NCBI GenBank assembly: GCA_021776335.1
Contig: JAJFGB010000007.1
Coordinates: 372,001-436,000 of the forward strand
Direction of reading: 5' to 3'
DNA length: 64,000 nucleotides
From: Hyphococcus sp.
GTDB taxonomy: Bacteria > Pseudomonadota > Alphaproteobacteria > Caulobacterales > Parvularculaceae
Shown here: one piece after another, positions 52,520-61,406 of the stretch
Layout: every line of letters starts with the position of its first letter
How positions within the stretch are numbered: position 1 is the first letter of the stretch
The notes under the pieces: generated by a model
Told to the model about the DNA's origin: nothing
Database searches by the model: none
Seen by the model: the letters and a program-made list of their open reading frames with translations, nothing else
Translations under genes and position numbers: made by a program

Positions 52520-53587
52520 TCATAGCGCGTTTCGATAGTCCTCAAGCTGATTTGAAAGCATTGCGGCAGCTTCCAGCGGCTGCTCATAATAGGCTGCGTA
52601 CCATTCAGCGGTGCGCCGCACCGTCTCTTCGGTGGTCCAGGGCGAACGGACGCCGAGGCGGGTCGCCGCCTTGTTGGTGTCGAGTTTCAAGATGTTTGCC
52701 TCAGTAAGATGTGACGGCTCGACGACAACTTCCGGGCGCGCGGAATGTTGTCCCAACAGTTCGATGATCTCGCCGACACTGACGGGGGTAGGATCGGTGG
52801 GGCCGATGTTCCAGCTGGTGGATATGTCGGCGCTCTTCTGGTTGAGGAGATCAGCCGCAATCGCGAGATAGCCATGGCAGGCGGAGAGCACATGCTGCCA
52901 CGGCCTTATTGCGCCGGGATTTCTAATTTTCAGTGCGTGGCCGCTGGTGAGCGCACGATAATAATCAGGCACAATTCTATCTTCAGACCAATCACCGCCG
53001 CCAATAATGTTGCCGCCGCGCGCTGTCGCAATCCGTGCGCCATTGCCAAGTCCTGTCATCGTTTGTTGATAGCAACTGGCCACAAGCTCTGCGCAGGCTT
53101 TGGATGCGCTATAGGGATCCTTGCCGCCCAAACGATCATCTTCATTGTAAGGGTCGGGTGACTCACGGTTCTCATAGACTTTATCTGTTGTTATGCAGAC
53201 GACGGCTTTGACGCTTGCAACAGATCGCGCTGCTTCGAGGACACTTGCTGTGCCCAACACATTTGAAGCGAAAGTTTCCAGTGGATCGCGAAAAGACCGC
53301 CGGACAAGCGGCTGAGCAGCGAGGTGAAAAACGACGGAGGGTTGTGCAGCCTCCATCGCTTTTTTCAAGCGCGTATGATCGGTGATGTTCGCAATATCAT
53401 GTTGCGCATATCGATTGGCGCCTTCAAGAATCGAGAAAAGATTCGGTGTTGTTTCCGGGGCGAGGCTGTAACCCGCGACCGAGCAGTTCAGCGCGTTAAG
53501 CCATTCAGCGAGCCAGCCCCCTGTAAAGCCGGTATGACCTGTCAGGAATACAGGTTGATTTCTTAGCGACTGCTCAAATTCCGCCAT
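52520..53587 (-). CDS. rfbG: CDP-glucose 4,6-dehydratase
   Basis: RfbG turns CDP-glucose into CDP-4-keto-6-deoxyglucose. The 355 residues start with the NAD-binding TGHTGFTGGWLAEWL, which is characteristic of this dehydratase. The catalytic triad region is CITTDKVYE with Y-S-A-S-K (near 160-164), and RGGNIIGGGDWSEDR is also typical. It lies 37 bases upstream of rfbF on the same strand. rfbH (ddhC), the next enzyme in 3,6-dideoxyhexose routes, is not in the window. Confidence 0.95.
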   Translation of the reverse strand: MAEFEQSLRNQPVFLTGHTGFTGGWLAEWLNALNCSVAGYSLAPETTPNLFSILEGANRYAQHDIANITDHTRLKKAMEAAQPSVVFHLAAQPLVRRSFRDPLETFASNVLGTASVLEAARSVASVKAVVCITTDKVYENRESPDPYNEDDRLGGKDPYSASKACAELVASCYQQTMTGLGNGARIATARGGNIIGGGDWSEDRIVPDYYRALTSGHALKIRNPGAIRPWQHVLSACHGYLAIAADLLNQKSADISTSWNIGPTDPTPVSVGEIIELLGQHSARPEVVVEPSHLTEANILKLDTNKAATRLGVRSPWTTEETVRRTAEWYAAYYEQPLEAAAMLSNQLEDYRNAL

Positions 53588-53784
53588 TTGCCATTCTTCC
53601 TGATTACGGGCCGGAAAACTCGGTTAATCCCGCCCGTAGGCGCACCGCATCGCGACGCGCTGTGAAGTTCTTTGTCCACATCAGCGAATTTCTTGCCATG
53701 GAAGGTGTAAAAAAGCCATGCGCCGCTTTGTTTTGCCAATGTATGGGATAAACCATCGCTGGGCCTTCGACACAGGCCCAATGA
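53588..53784. other. 197-base gap without a recognised gene
   Basis: This lies between rfbG and the preceding minus-strand membrane-protein gene. A minus-strand frame spans 53563-53781 but overlaps rfbG and shows no conserved motif, so I do not call it. The gap may carry the rfbG promoter. No terminator or structured RNA is evident. Confidence 0.3.
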
Positions 53785-55641
53785 CTATCGCTGTACCGCT
53801 TTATAAGTCTCATTTTGATACAATATGACACCGTCCCAGGGGGTGGCGTTGTAAAGGACGGCGTAGTCGGCGCCATATTTGACCATGACGCCACGCAAGT
53901 GCTCAGTGTTTGCGCCCGCATAATTTGTTTGCATATTTCTGAGTGCGGGAAATCCGGCCCCTTCCAGAGGCCCATAGGCCGTCGCCATACGGTTCTTCCA
54001 CGACCGAAGTGCAAGGTCGCCAAACGGAATGCTGGTATAGTCAACGACAATGCCGCGCTGTGCGACCATGCGGAAGGATTCAAAATTGGGCGGCGTTAAC
54101 CATATAGCGCTTTCAGGCGTATTGGCGCGAACCCAACGAGCAATGTCGATATCTTCGCTGGATAGATCAGACCACACAAATTCCGGCGTCAACGCGTCTT
54201 TGTCGATCCAGTGTTCTGTTCTGTTGGCAAAAACAAACAGGAACAAAAAGGCCGTCATCACGACAGCCATCGCCATGGCGAATTTTTCTTTCATTGGGAA
54301 TTTATATATCAGGAAATAGACGCCCACAGCCGCAATCGCGCGCATCGCTTCCGTGCCGGCGCCATATTTTTTGTGAAAATAAAGTGTTGCGGCGAAGGCA
54401 ACCACCGCAAGCCCCCATTTCAATATTGGTTTTTGCGTAAATATTTTAGTTGTTGATATCCAGCTCAAGGGCAAAATGAACGCAAGCGTGCGAGCTTGCG
54501 CTTCGCCGGTGCTGACCACAAGGAGCGCGCCAAAGACGAGACCAATGATGCCATGATCGGTGGCCCATCGTGTTACGACCCAGCCAATAAAAAGAAACCC
54601 GATCCATTTAACGAGGAAAAGCAATCGGAATATTTGCGCTGTCGCATAAATCCGCGATTCCAGTAGATCGACAAAAACAACGCTCGCTGCACAAAGGGCA
54701 AGCACGGCTGTGGCTGCAATGATCAGGCTTTGGTTGGCGCGATTCAGGCTGTTCGCGCGCGCATAGTGAACAATCAATGCGCCCATGCCTAACAAAAATA
54801 GAGCGAACGAAACATAATGAGTGCGGGGAAAGCCGAGCGCGAGATAATGATGTGGCGCGCGAAAGGCGATCAGAGTGTCGAAAAATTCCTTATCGGAAAT
54901 TTTTTCCGCCGCACCCAACAAGGAGGGAACGCCCCAGGCTAAAAAAACAAGCGCGATAAAAACACTGCCGGCGAATGCTTGGCGGCCTAGTTCGCGGAGA
55001 TGGTCTTTGCTCATACCGCCGCGAGCAGCAGTTGCGAGGAAAACGGCGCCAAAGCCGATCAGCCCGGTTTCTACGCCAATCAGGGGATGAAATAAACTCG
55101 CTAAGGCAAAAACCGGGGCGGCGATAAATGCGCGACCAGAAAATGCGAAATACAACCCTGTAAGGCTGACTGGGATGGCGATGCTGGCAGGTTGGAAGCT
55201 GTCAAATCGAATGTAACCGGCAAGGCCGAGTGCAAACCCGGCATTGGTGACTGCAAGAGTTGCAGCGACAGCGCCTGCAAGCGCACTGGCGCTTAGGAGG
55301 CGGCGCGCCGATAGAAATGTCACAACGCCTGTCGCGAGATTGCAGATCAGTGACAAGGCAATGATTGCGAACGGAAAGGACGTGGCGCCGACAATGACCG
55401 CCATGAATTTTGAGTAGTAAAATCGCGGACCGAAGCCAACGGCATTATCGATGTAAAAGTCGCCGGATGCGAATTCCGGGTCGATCATGCGGGCAATGAT
55501 CGCAAACTGCTCGAGCTGACTGCCGGATCCAAACTGAAAACCCAACAAAGGAAAGGCCGCCAGCAAGAACAGGTAAAGGAGCGCTTTCGCGTCTCGCAAA
55601 TACTCTATAGGAAGCCAGTCTATGGTCGTCGTTGATTTCAA
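53785..55641 (-). CDS. Large polytopic membrane protein of the glycan locus
   Basis: A 618-residue protein with about 12-13 membrane segments up to residue 470 and a soluble C-terminal domain of about 150 residues (WVRANTPESAIWLTPPNFESFRM and onward). Such a soluble end is common in GT-C glycosyltransferase-like proteins. The early acidic loop DPEFASGDFYIDNAVG (residues 53-68) is in the position of a catalytic loop. FHPLIGVETG near 185 is another conserved-looking block. I cannot assign substrates. It is divergent from the reductase gene at 55721. Confidence 0.65.
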   Translation of the reverse strand: MKSTTTIDWLPIEYLRDAKALLYLFLLAAFPLLGFQFGSGSQLEQFAIIARMIDPEFASGDFYIDNAVGFGPRFYYSKFMAVIVGATSFPFAIIALSLICNLATGVVTFLSARRLLSASALAGAVAATLAVTNAGFALGLAGYIRFDSFQPASIAIPVSLTGLYFAFSGRAFIAAPVFALASLFHPLIGVETGLIGFGAVFLATAARGGMSKDHLRELGRQAFAGSVFIALVFLAWGVPSLLGAAEKISDKEFFDTLIAFRAPHHYLALGFPRTHYVSFALFLLGMGALIVHYARANSLNRANQSLIIAATAVLALCAASVVFVDLLESRIYATAQIFRLLFLVKWIGFLFIGWVVTRWATDHGIIGLVFGALLVVSTGEAQARTLAFILPLSWISTTKIFTQKPILKWGLAVVAFAATLYFHKKYGAGTEAMRAIAAVGVYFLIYKFPMKEKFAMAMAVVMTAFLFLFVFANRTEHWIDKDALTPEFVWSDLSSEDIDIARWVRANTPESAIWLTPPNFESFRMVAQRGIVVDYTSIPFGDLALRSWKNRMATAYGPLEGAGFPALRNMQTNYAGANTEHLRGVMVKYGADYAVLYNATPWDGVILYQNETYKAVQR

Positions 55642-55720
55642 TTTGGAGCCCTGCCTTCCACGCGCCGATCAATAATTGTACCATGAGACTTCACTTGATT
55701 GGGGACGGCAAGAATTAACC

Positions 55721-56578
55721 GTGAAGAAAATTGTCCTGTTAACCGGTTCGGGCGGGTTCGTTGGCAAAGCTGTCTTGCGTTGCGCTGGCGCATTCGACGA
55801 CCTGGCGGCAACGCTGCTTCAGCGCGGCGAGGCGGCGCCTCAAATCCGTGCTGCCCGTCAAGAAAACCCTGACGCACAAATCTCATTGTTGAACCTCGCC
55901 TGGCCGTCTCTGCAGCAATATTCAGCGTCGCTGGGAAAGCAAAGCGAAAGCGGTGAGGAGTGGCCATCCTACAAGGCCTGGCTGTCATCCTTGATCGACG
56001 TCGCATCGACAGAAAATATCCGGTTTTTCCAGATCGGCAGCGGCATTGAGCCCTATGCGCTAGGCGGTGAAGCGACCGTCGGTGAACCCTATCTTGGCTA
56101 TGCGCGCCGGAAGGATGAAATTTGGCGTCAGGTAAACGAGGCGCTGCCAGATGCATCATGGCGCTTGCGGCTGCATTTTCTGTTCGGTCCCGGCGAAGCG
56201 GCCCATCGTTTTATTCCGGCTGCAATCCGCGCGTTTCGGACGAGTACGGCATTAACCATAGGCGCGCCCGAGAGGCGGCGATGTTGGCTTCATGTCGATG
56301 ATGCCGCGCGCGGGCTGTTGAGCGCAGTGTCATCGGATAGCCCCGAAAGCTGGGACATCTGCGGGGACAAGCCGATTTCATTTGCCGAGATGTTGGCGCT
56401 GATTGGCGAAGCGACTGGCGGTAATGCAAAAATTGAAGAGCCCGAGCAGGCCATCGCGGATGCCGCTTGTCTCGTTGTGGCGCCGACGACAGTGGCGCCG
56501 TTCATGCCTCGTGGCGTTGGAGCGCTGGATAATTTAAGAGAGCGGCTGAAGGAATATGCGCTGGCATTAGCTGGCTGA
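55721..56578 (+). CDS. NAD(P)-dependent epimerase/reductase-like protein
   Basis: An extended short-chain dehydrogenase of 285 residues from the GTG at 55721; a TTG at 55676 would add 15. The nucleotide-binding motif is LLTGSGGFVGKAVL near the N-terminus. GSGIEPYA and the YARRKDE segment carry the Ser-Tyr-Lys positions (Y-A-R-R-K). The C-terminal half has the WLHVDDAARGLL block. In the setting of rfbF/rfbG and a C-methyltransferase-like gene, a 4-ketoreductase role for a CDP-sugar is plausible, but that is inference. Confidence 0.78.
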   Translation: MKKIVLLTGSGGFVGKAVLRCAGAFDDLAATLLQRGEAAPQIRAARQENPDAQISLLNLAWPSLQQYSASLGKQSESGEEWPSYKAWLSSLIDVASTENIRFFQIGSGIEPYALGGEATVGEPYLGYARRKDEIWRQVNEALPDASWRLRLHFLFGPGEAAHRFIPAAIRAFRTSTALTIGAPERRRCWLHVDDAARGLLSAVSSDSPESWDICGDKPISFAEMLALIGEATGGNAKIEEPEQAIADAACLVVAPTTVAPFMPRGVGALDNLRERLKEYALALAG

Positions 56579-56631
56579 ACATCGCGATTTGGCGAAGAAG
56601 AAGCCGCCGATCCATGAAGAATGCGAGATAA

Positions 56632-57897
56632 GTGATTTCGGTAGAGAAACAAACAGCCCAGAGCATTGACAGCTGCCGCCTATGCGGCGGCGCGCTTGGG
56701 CCTGTCGCACTTTCGCTTGGTGATCAACCAATCTCCAATCGATTGCCGCGCGAGGCGGAAGCGGCCCCGCGATATCCGTTGGAAGTGGCGTTGTGCCAAT
56801 CATGCGGCCTTGTTCAACTCGCGCATCATATCGATGCGGATGAGCATTTTCATGATGACTACACATATCTTTCCGGCGCCTCGAAGACATGGGTCGCGCA
56901 TTGTGCGGATTATGCTGATGATGTTTCAGCAAAATACGGTGTTGAACCGGGCGACCTCATCGTCGAAATTGGATCTAATGACGGCACGCTGTTAGCGGCG
57001 TTACAAAAGAAAGATCACCGGGTTCTTGGTGTCGAGCCATCCCGAAATGTGGCGGACATTGCAAACAGTAATGGCGCGCCCACGATATCAGCATTTTTCA
57101 ATCATGAAACGGCGACGCGCATCAAAACCGAACATGGCGCCGCGAAGCTTGTCATCGGCAATAATGTATTGGCGCATGTGCCGGATACAAATGGATTTCT
57201 GCTTGCTGCCCGGGACCTGATTGGCGAAGACGGTATTCTTTGTTTTGAATTCCCGCATTTCGTAAACATCATCGAGAAGATGTATTTTGATACGATTTAT
57301 CATGAACATTATGCGTATCTCGGCGTTAGTCCGCTTGCTCATTGGGCGCGTCGCAATGGCATGGTGATTGTCGGCATTGACGAGCAATCAACCCATGGCG
57401 GTACGCTGCGCGTCTTGATGAAACGCGGTGATGATACAGTTGCGTCAGGCGCTGTCGCTGCCATGATCGAACGCGAAGCGGCTTATCAAAATGACGAAGC
57501 CTGGCGCGACCTTGGTGCGCGGCTGGAGGAATGGCGCGGTCGTTTTCACCAACTCCTCCGGGAGCAGCGGGCTGAGGGGAAACGCATTGCGGGCTATGCC
57601 GCCGCTTCCAAGGCGACGGTTCTTTTAAATTATCTTGGTCTTTCTTCGGACGATATCGAATACTGCTGTGACGCCAGCGCGCTTAAGCAGAACCGCTACA
57701 TACCAGGCGCAAACATTCCCATTGTCGCGCCGGACAGGCTGAAAGTTGACTGCCCGGACGCCATTGTGGTGTTTGCCTGGAATATTTTTGATGAGCTTCG
57801 AGAAATTGTCAGTTCTTACATCACCAAACCGGTGGAAATGATCAATCCATTTCCTGATATAAAAATGCTTACGGTCTCGCCGGAAAGCGAATCATGA
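56632..57897 (+). CDS. Zinc-containing SAM-dependent methyltransferase (sugar C-methyltransferase type)
   Basis: A 421-residue protein with the three-part plan of NDP-sugar C-methyltransferases. The N-terminal zinc-binding segment has CRLCG (near residue 16) and CQSCGL (near 57). The SAM-binding domain has VEIGSNDGTLL (near 110). The C-terminal Rossmann-like domain has IAGYAAASKATVLLNYL (near 320) and an end with NPFPDIK. These enzymes methylate 4-keto-6-deoxy sugars at carbon, so it probably acts on the RfbG product. The start is a GTG. It overlaps the next GT2 gene by 4 bases. Confidence 0.88.
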   Translation: MISVEKQTAQSIDSCRLCGGALGPVALSLGDQPISNRLPREAEAAPRYPLEVALCQSCGLVQLAHHIDADEHFHDDYTYLSGASKTWVAHCADYADDVSAKYGVEPGDLIVEIGSNDGTLLAALQKKDHRVLGVEPSRNVADIANSNGAPTISAFFNHETATRIKTEHGAAKLVIGNNVLAHVPDTNGFLLAARDLIGEDGILCFEFPHFVNIIEKMYFDTIYHEHYAYLGVSPLAHWARRNGMVIVGIDEQSTHGGTLRVLMKRGDDTVASGAVAAMIEREAAYQNDEAWRDLGARLEEWRGRFHQLLREQRAEGKRIAGYAAASKATVLLNYLGLSSDDIEYCCDASALKQNRYIPGANIPIVAPDRLKVDCPDAIVVFAWNIFDELREIVSSYITKPVEMINPFPDIKMLTVSPESES

Positions 57898-58856
57898 AGA
57901 AAAAACTGTCCATCATTTCGCCGGTATATAATGAAAGCGCTGGTCTTGAGATTTATTTTGCTGAAGTCAGCAAACTGATCGAGACTGAAGAATTCAAGCC
58001 CTATGACATTGAAATTATTTTGGTCGATAATGCGTCAACTGATGATTCAGCGAGTTATCTGGAGACGATCGCAAAAAAAGACTCTCGGTTCAAAGTCATT
58101 TTTAATGCGCGCAATGTCGGCGTCTTTCTTTCATCGTTTAATGCTCTTTCCTTTGCCAAAGGCGATGCGGTCTTCCTGATGGTGCCGTCGGATTTACAGG
58201 ATCCGATAGAGATAATGGGAGATATGATCAGGAAATGGGAGGAGGGCTATCTTGTTGTTGCCGGGCGCCGCGCCCAGCGCCAGGAGGGCGCAATGATAAG
58301 ATTTCTGCGCGCGCAGTTTTACAATTTGATGGCGAAAGTCGCTGAGCAGCCGATGGAACCTGGCGTGGGCGAATTTCAACTGGCGGACCGTCGCGTCGTT
58401 GATGAGCTTTTGAGCATACCTGATGCGGCGCCGTATATTCGTGGTTTGCTCGCCGAGCTTGGGTACCGCCCCTTCATTATCGACTATGAATGGAAAGCGC
58501 GCGATTGGGGCAAGTCAAGTTTCAGTTTGGGCAAACTCTTCCGCACCGCCTATGACATGATCTTTTCGTTTTCTCGATTGCCCCTGCGGTTGATTATGAT
58601 CCTGGGATTTATCATCGCCGGGATCAGCGTTTTATTCGGCCTCTTTCAAATTGCGCTGGTCCTCATTCAGGGGACTGTGGCCGGTCGGGGTATCACGACA
58701 GTGATCACGGCGTTGTTTTTCTTCTCGGGTATCAATGCAGTGTTCATGGGTATCATCGGGGAATATGTCGGCCGGATGTATCAACAGATGCGTTATGGTC
58801 GGCGCGTTGCGGTTCATCGCCTTCTTAACTTTGATGGCGAGAACAGCGACGGCTAG
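57894..58856 (+). CDS. GtrB/ArnC-like GT2 glycosyltransferase
   Basis: A 320-residue protein with an N-terminal GT-A domain (LSIISPVYNES, IILVDNASTDDS near residue 44, MVPSDLQDP with its Asp pair near 100). A basic amphipathic region and two membrane helices follow near residues 233-255 and 270-292, as in enzymes that load polyprenyl phosphate with a sugar. Such proteins pair with GtrA-type flippases. It is translationally coupled to the C-methyltransferase-like gene. Its stop shares the sequence CTAG with the stop of the convergent dioxygenase-Rieske gene. Confidence 0.87.
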   Translation: MKKKLSIISPVYNESAGLEIYFAEVSKLIETEEFKPYDIEIILVDNASTDDSASYLETIAKKDSRFKVIFNARNVGVFLSSFNALSFAKGDAVFLMVPSDLQDPIEIMGDMIRKWEEGYLVVAGRRAQRQEGAMIRFLRAQFYNLMAKVAEQPMEPGVGEFQLADRRVVDELLSIPDAAPYIRGLLAELGYRPFIIDYEWKARDWGKSSFSLGKLFRTAYDMIFSFSRLPLRLIMILGFIIAGISVLFGLFQIALVLIQGTVAGRGITTVITALFFFSGINAVFMGIIGEYVGRMYQQMRYGRRVAVHRLLNFDGENSDG

Positions 58857-60127
58857 CTGGTCTGTGAAGCGACTTCTATCGCTGTGGGATCAATAACGAT
58901 CTCGTCGCCAATGATTTCACATTTTACCCGGCGGATTTGCGCCAGCGTTTTGCAAGGTGAGCGACCGGTTTCCGCATCAAACGGCAAATTATGCCAGGGG
59001 CACGTGATGGCGCCTTTATGAACCCAGCCATTGGCGAAATCGCCGCCGCTATGGGGGCATCGGCGCGTCACTGCGATCGCTTCATTGTCCGAAAGTCGCG
59101 CAACGCAAAGAGCGGGATTGACGCCGCGTATGGCGCCCACAGGCGCCGCCTTTATGGGAACATATAATTTGCCGTCTCGCTCCACGCCTATTTCTTCCGG
59201 CGGTGCTGCAATTACTTCCTTTTTAGGGCTGGGCGACAGCCTCTCGCGAAGGCGCCAGGGCAGGGTTCGTACAAAGCTCGGCTGCATCATCGCGGGCAGG
59301 CGCGCTAGAAATTCAAGTGGCGTTTCCATCATGTCAGCGTTGACATATTTGTGAAAATGGCGGTTTGGAAAAACCGGTTTTCCAAATGACATCCGAAATG
59401 AGATGACGAACCGTGTTTCGTTGATGCGGTTAAGCTCGGAGCCGTGAACCTGGTCGGTGTGAAACATCACGCAGTCGCCTGGCGCCAGATCAAAGGTCAT
59501 GGGCCGCTGGAGTTTTTCCCCTTCAGCAATGTCGCCGCTTTCCTTGTAAACAAAATCGCCGTTGTAATCGCTTTGATAGACGGTGAGGCCATTGCCTTTA
59601 CGAACGGGCCCGACAGCAAACCATAAATTGACGCCATTTGAGGGGCAGTCGAGCCAGGAATCGCGATGCGGACCGTGGGCAGTGATTTTGCCTTCGCCAT
59701 AATTTTTTGAAAATGACTTGAAGGAATCTTTCTGGGCGCGCGCCAGGTCGTAAGGGATATGGAACCGGACATTTGGCGTTTCTTCGTAATAGAGCGTTTC
59801 CGCGGTAGGAAACGCCTCCTTTACAAACTGCTTCAAAAATGCCGGGGCTAAGGGTTTGATGGCTTCATATACAGCGTCGGTCAGGGCAGGAATATCGGCT
59901 GGCGCAACCCAATCATGAATATGCTGGAAGCCTTCAGTCTCGGCGCGGCGCGCTACCTCGTCGCCCGCACCCTTTCGGATGCCATCGACGCTGGTTGAAA
60001 TCAGCGTGTCAAACAACTTGAAGCGATCATGAGCGCCACGGATGACAAAAACCTCGCCATTGAGTGCGCGTTCAACAAGGTTGTTATTTGCCTGTGTGTC
60101 GTCACCAAATTGAATTTCTGTGGCCAT
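58853..60127 (-). CDS. Fused 2-oxoglutarate/Fe(II) dioxygenase (PhyH-like) and Rieske [2Fe-2S] protein, copy 2
   Basis: I use the ATG at 60127 (424 residues), which has AAGGAA upstream; the frame is open to 60178. The plan is the same as in the protein at 2327-3607. In the cupin domain the iron ligands are H154-R-D156 and H228 (TDQVHGSEL). A linker follows around residues 295-325. The Rieske domain has C357-P-H359 and C376-P-W-H379. Long blocks match between the copies (GEVFVIRG, HRDSW, CPHxGGDFANG, TCPWHNL). This copy ends tail to tail with the glycan GT2 gene, so sugar or lipid modification is a possible role. The substrate is unknown. Confidence 0.8.
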   Translation of the reverse strand: MATEIQFGDDTQANNNLVERALNGEVFVIRGAHDRFKLFDTLISTSVDGIRKGAGDEVARRAETEGFQHIHDWVAPADIPALTDAVYEAIKPLAPAFLKQFVKEAFPTAETLYYEETPNVRFHIPYDLARAQKDSFKSFSKNYGEGKITAHGPHRDSWLDCPSNGVNLWFAVGPVRKGNGLTVYQSDYNGDFVYKESGDIAEGEKLQRPMTFDLAPGDCVMFHTDQVHGSELNRINETRFVISFRMSFGKPVFPNRHFHKYVNADMMETPLEFLARLPAMMQPSFVRTLPWRLRERLSPSPKKEVIAAPPEEIGVERDGKLYVPIKAAPVGAIRGVNPALCVARLSDNEAIAVTRRCPHSGGDFANGWVHKGAITCPWHNLPFDAETGRSPCKTLAQIRRVKCEIIGDEIVIDPTAIEVASQTS

Positions 60128-60285
60128 GGCCGTTTCCTTGGAGTTAATCATACCGCCCCGACACTCACGCGCTTGCACACTGAAGAAGTCACAAAGATGA
60201 ATCCGTACCCAGCATGCAACATAGTTGCCGACACCGGAATCAAAAAGTTTGCGTGATCGGCCGGTTTGTCGGCAATTTACTGGTT

Positions 60286-60693
60286 TTAGCAGCGAAGCGG
60301 CCTGTTCCGACGGTTAGTGGGCGCCTGTAACCGCAACCGATGGTGTTGCGCCGTCAAGTGAAACGGTGGCGCTGACGTCGAATACATCGCGCATCCTGGC
60401 GCTGGTGAGTGTCGAAGGGACACTTGTGCAGCATAAGCGCGCCAGCTCCCCCTAGATAATGTGTCGGTTCGCGGCTCAACTCTGCGGAGTTCAATATCTT
60501 CCGCTGTAATAATAGAGACGCGGGATCCGGTTTCTGTTGCCGGCGTTGCAAGGCGTAAACCCTCAACATTGATCTCGTCGCGGTCACTTGTGGTTGCACC
60601 GGTCACCGCCGATTGCGCATTGGCGCCGTTGGTTAATGATAGCGCTAAAACAAATGCGCCGCTGGATAATAGAGTTGTGAAATTTCTTTTCAT
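60286..60693 (-). pseudogene. Truncated TonB-dependent receptor gene (btuB-like)
   Basis: The frame opens at an ATG at 60693 with a GGAG site. It encodes a good signal peptide (about 26 residues, ending NGANAQ), then the start of a TonB-dependent receptor: DEINVEGLR as TonB box region, and SRVSIITAEDIELRR as the opening of the plug. After about residue 75 the receptor sequence stops and the frame continues as unrelated, Arg/Pro-rich residues to its end. A real BtuB is about 600 residues, so the gene is broken by a large deletion. Upstream at 60840-60995 lies a cobalamin riboswitch on the same strand, which strongly suggests that the lost receptor imported vitamin B12. Confidence 0.7.
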
Positions 60694-60839
60694 CAATTGG
60701 TTCTCCAATGCCGGGTCCGCAAACCGGCTTAAAAGCTGACCAACCTGCAGCGCTGACGCGCGGCGAAACGAAAATTTGTCGCTTCTACGGAGAGAAGATC
60801 CTGCCCATTCAGCTATCCCGGTTTGGGGGCGAGCGCCGC

Positions 60840-60995
60840 GATGGCAAGTCTTCTGGCTTGCGGATCAAGACTGCTGACCTCCTTCCCAGAGCACTCGTTC
60901 CAGTGGGTATTAGTAAGTTACTAACTACTTATAGTTGTGGGAACAGCAACGGATTTCCACAGGCTTCCCTATTAGGCCCTGTTAAGGGCGTCACT
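60840..60995 (-). ncRNA. Cobalamin (AdoCbl) riboswitch
   Basis: Read on the minus strand, the order of conserved elements fits the B12 riboswitch: AGGGAAGCCTGTGGAAATCC, then GCTGTTCCC-CAAC, then CCCACTGGAA, then GGGAAGGAGGTCAGCAGTCTTGA. The B12 box AGCCAGAAGACTTGCC (consensus AGCCAGGAGACCTGCC) is at 60843-60858. It lies about 150 bases upstream of the btuB-like fragment, in the right orientation to repress it when adenosylcobalamin is abundant. The aptamer looks complete although the gene it controls is truncated. Confidence 0.88.
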
Positions 60996-61406
60996 TCAGG
61001 CGACTTTGTGCTGTTAATTTTTGCGTTTTCAACACCAATGGCGAGAACTTGAAACAGGCAGGGAAGCCTTATGATGCACCATTTTTGCTCAATTTCTCCG
61101 ATATTGTACCGTGTGGGAACCGGTTGAATTCGCGTGTGGCGTGCGGACGCGCTGCACTGCGGTAATTAATTATTGGCAATTAAGGTTATCAACAGGTAAG
61201 AATGCCGTTCGGTACTGGGTGACAGTGGAAGGTCAGCAGCAATTGGGGGCGTTTCAAACAGTATATCTGTGACGGTTAACGACGGCGTTTTGGTCAAACT
61301 CATTTGCGTCGTCAGGTTGATGTCGATTTTTGAAACACATCCTGCAGGTGTGCTCTGGCGTTGAAGTTGCAAAGCAGGTCGAAAATCGTCGCATAGGGGG
61401 ATTAAG
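60996..61406. other. 411-base intergenic stretch, nothing recognised
   Basis: Between the riboswitch and the UXS fusion gene. It should hold the promoters of both divergent units. Two overlapping minus-strand frames (61166-61558 and 61254-61592) run into the UXS coding region and show no protein features. A/T-rich tracts around 61160-61195 (TAATTAATTATTGGCAATTAAGG) may be promoter sequence. An AGGGGG ribosome-binding site lies at 61395-61400. Confidence 0.35.

Noticed and set aside
53563-53781. Minus-strand frame of 72 residues between the large membrane protein and rfbG
   Set aside because: It runs into rfbG, has no known motif and no convincing start.
60708-61052. Plus-strand frame of 114 residues
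   Set aside because: It is the complement of the cobalamin riboswitch and its leader.
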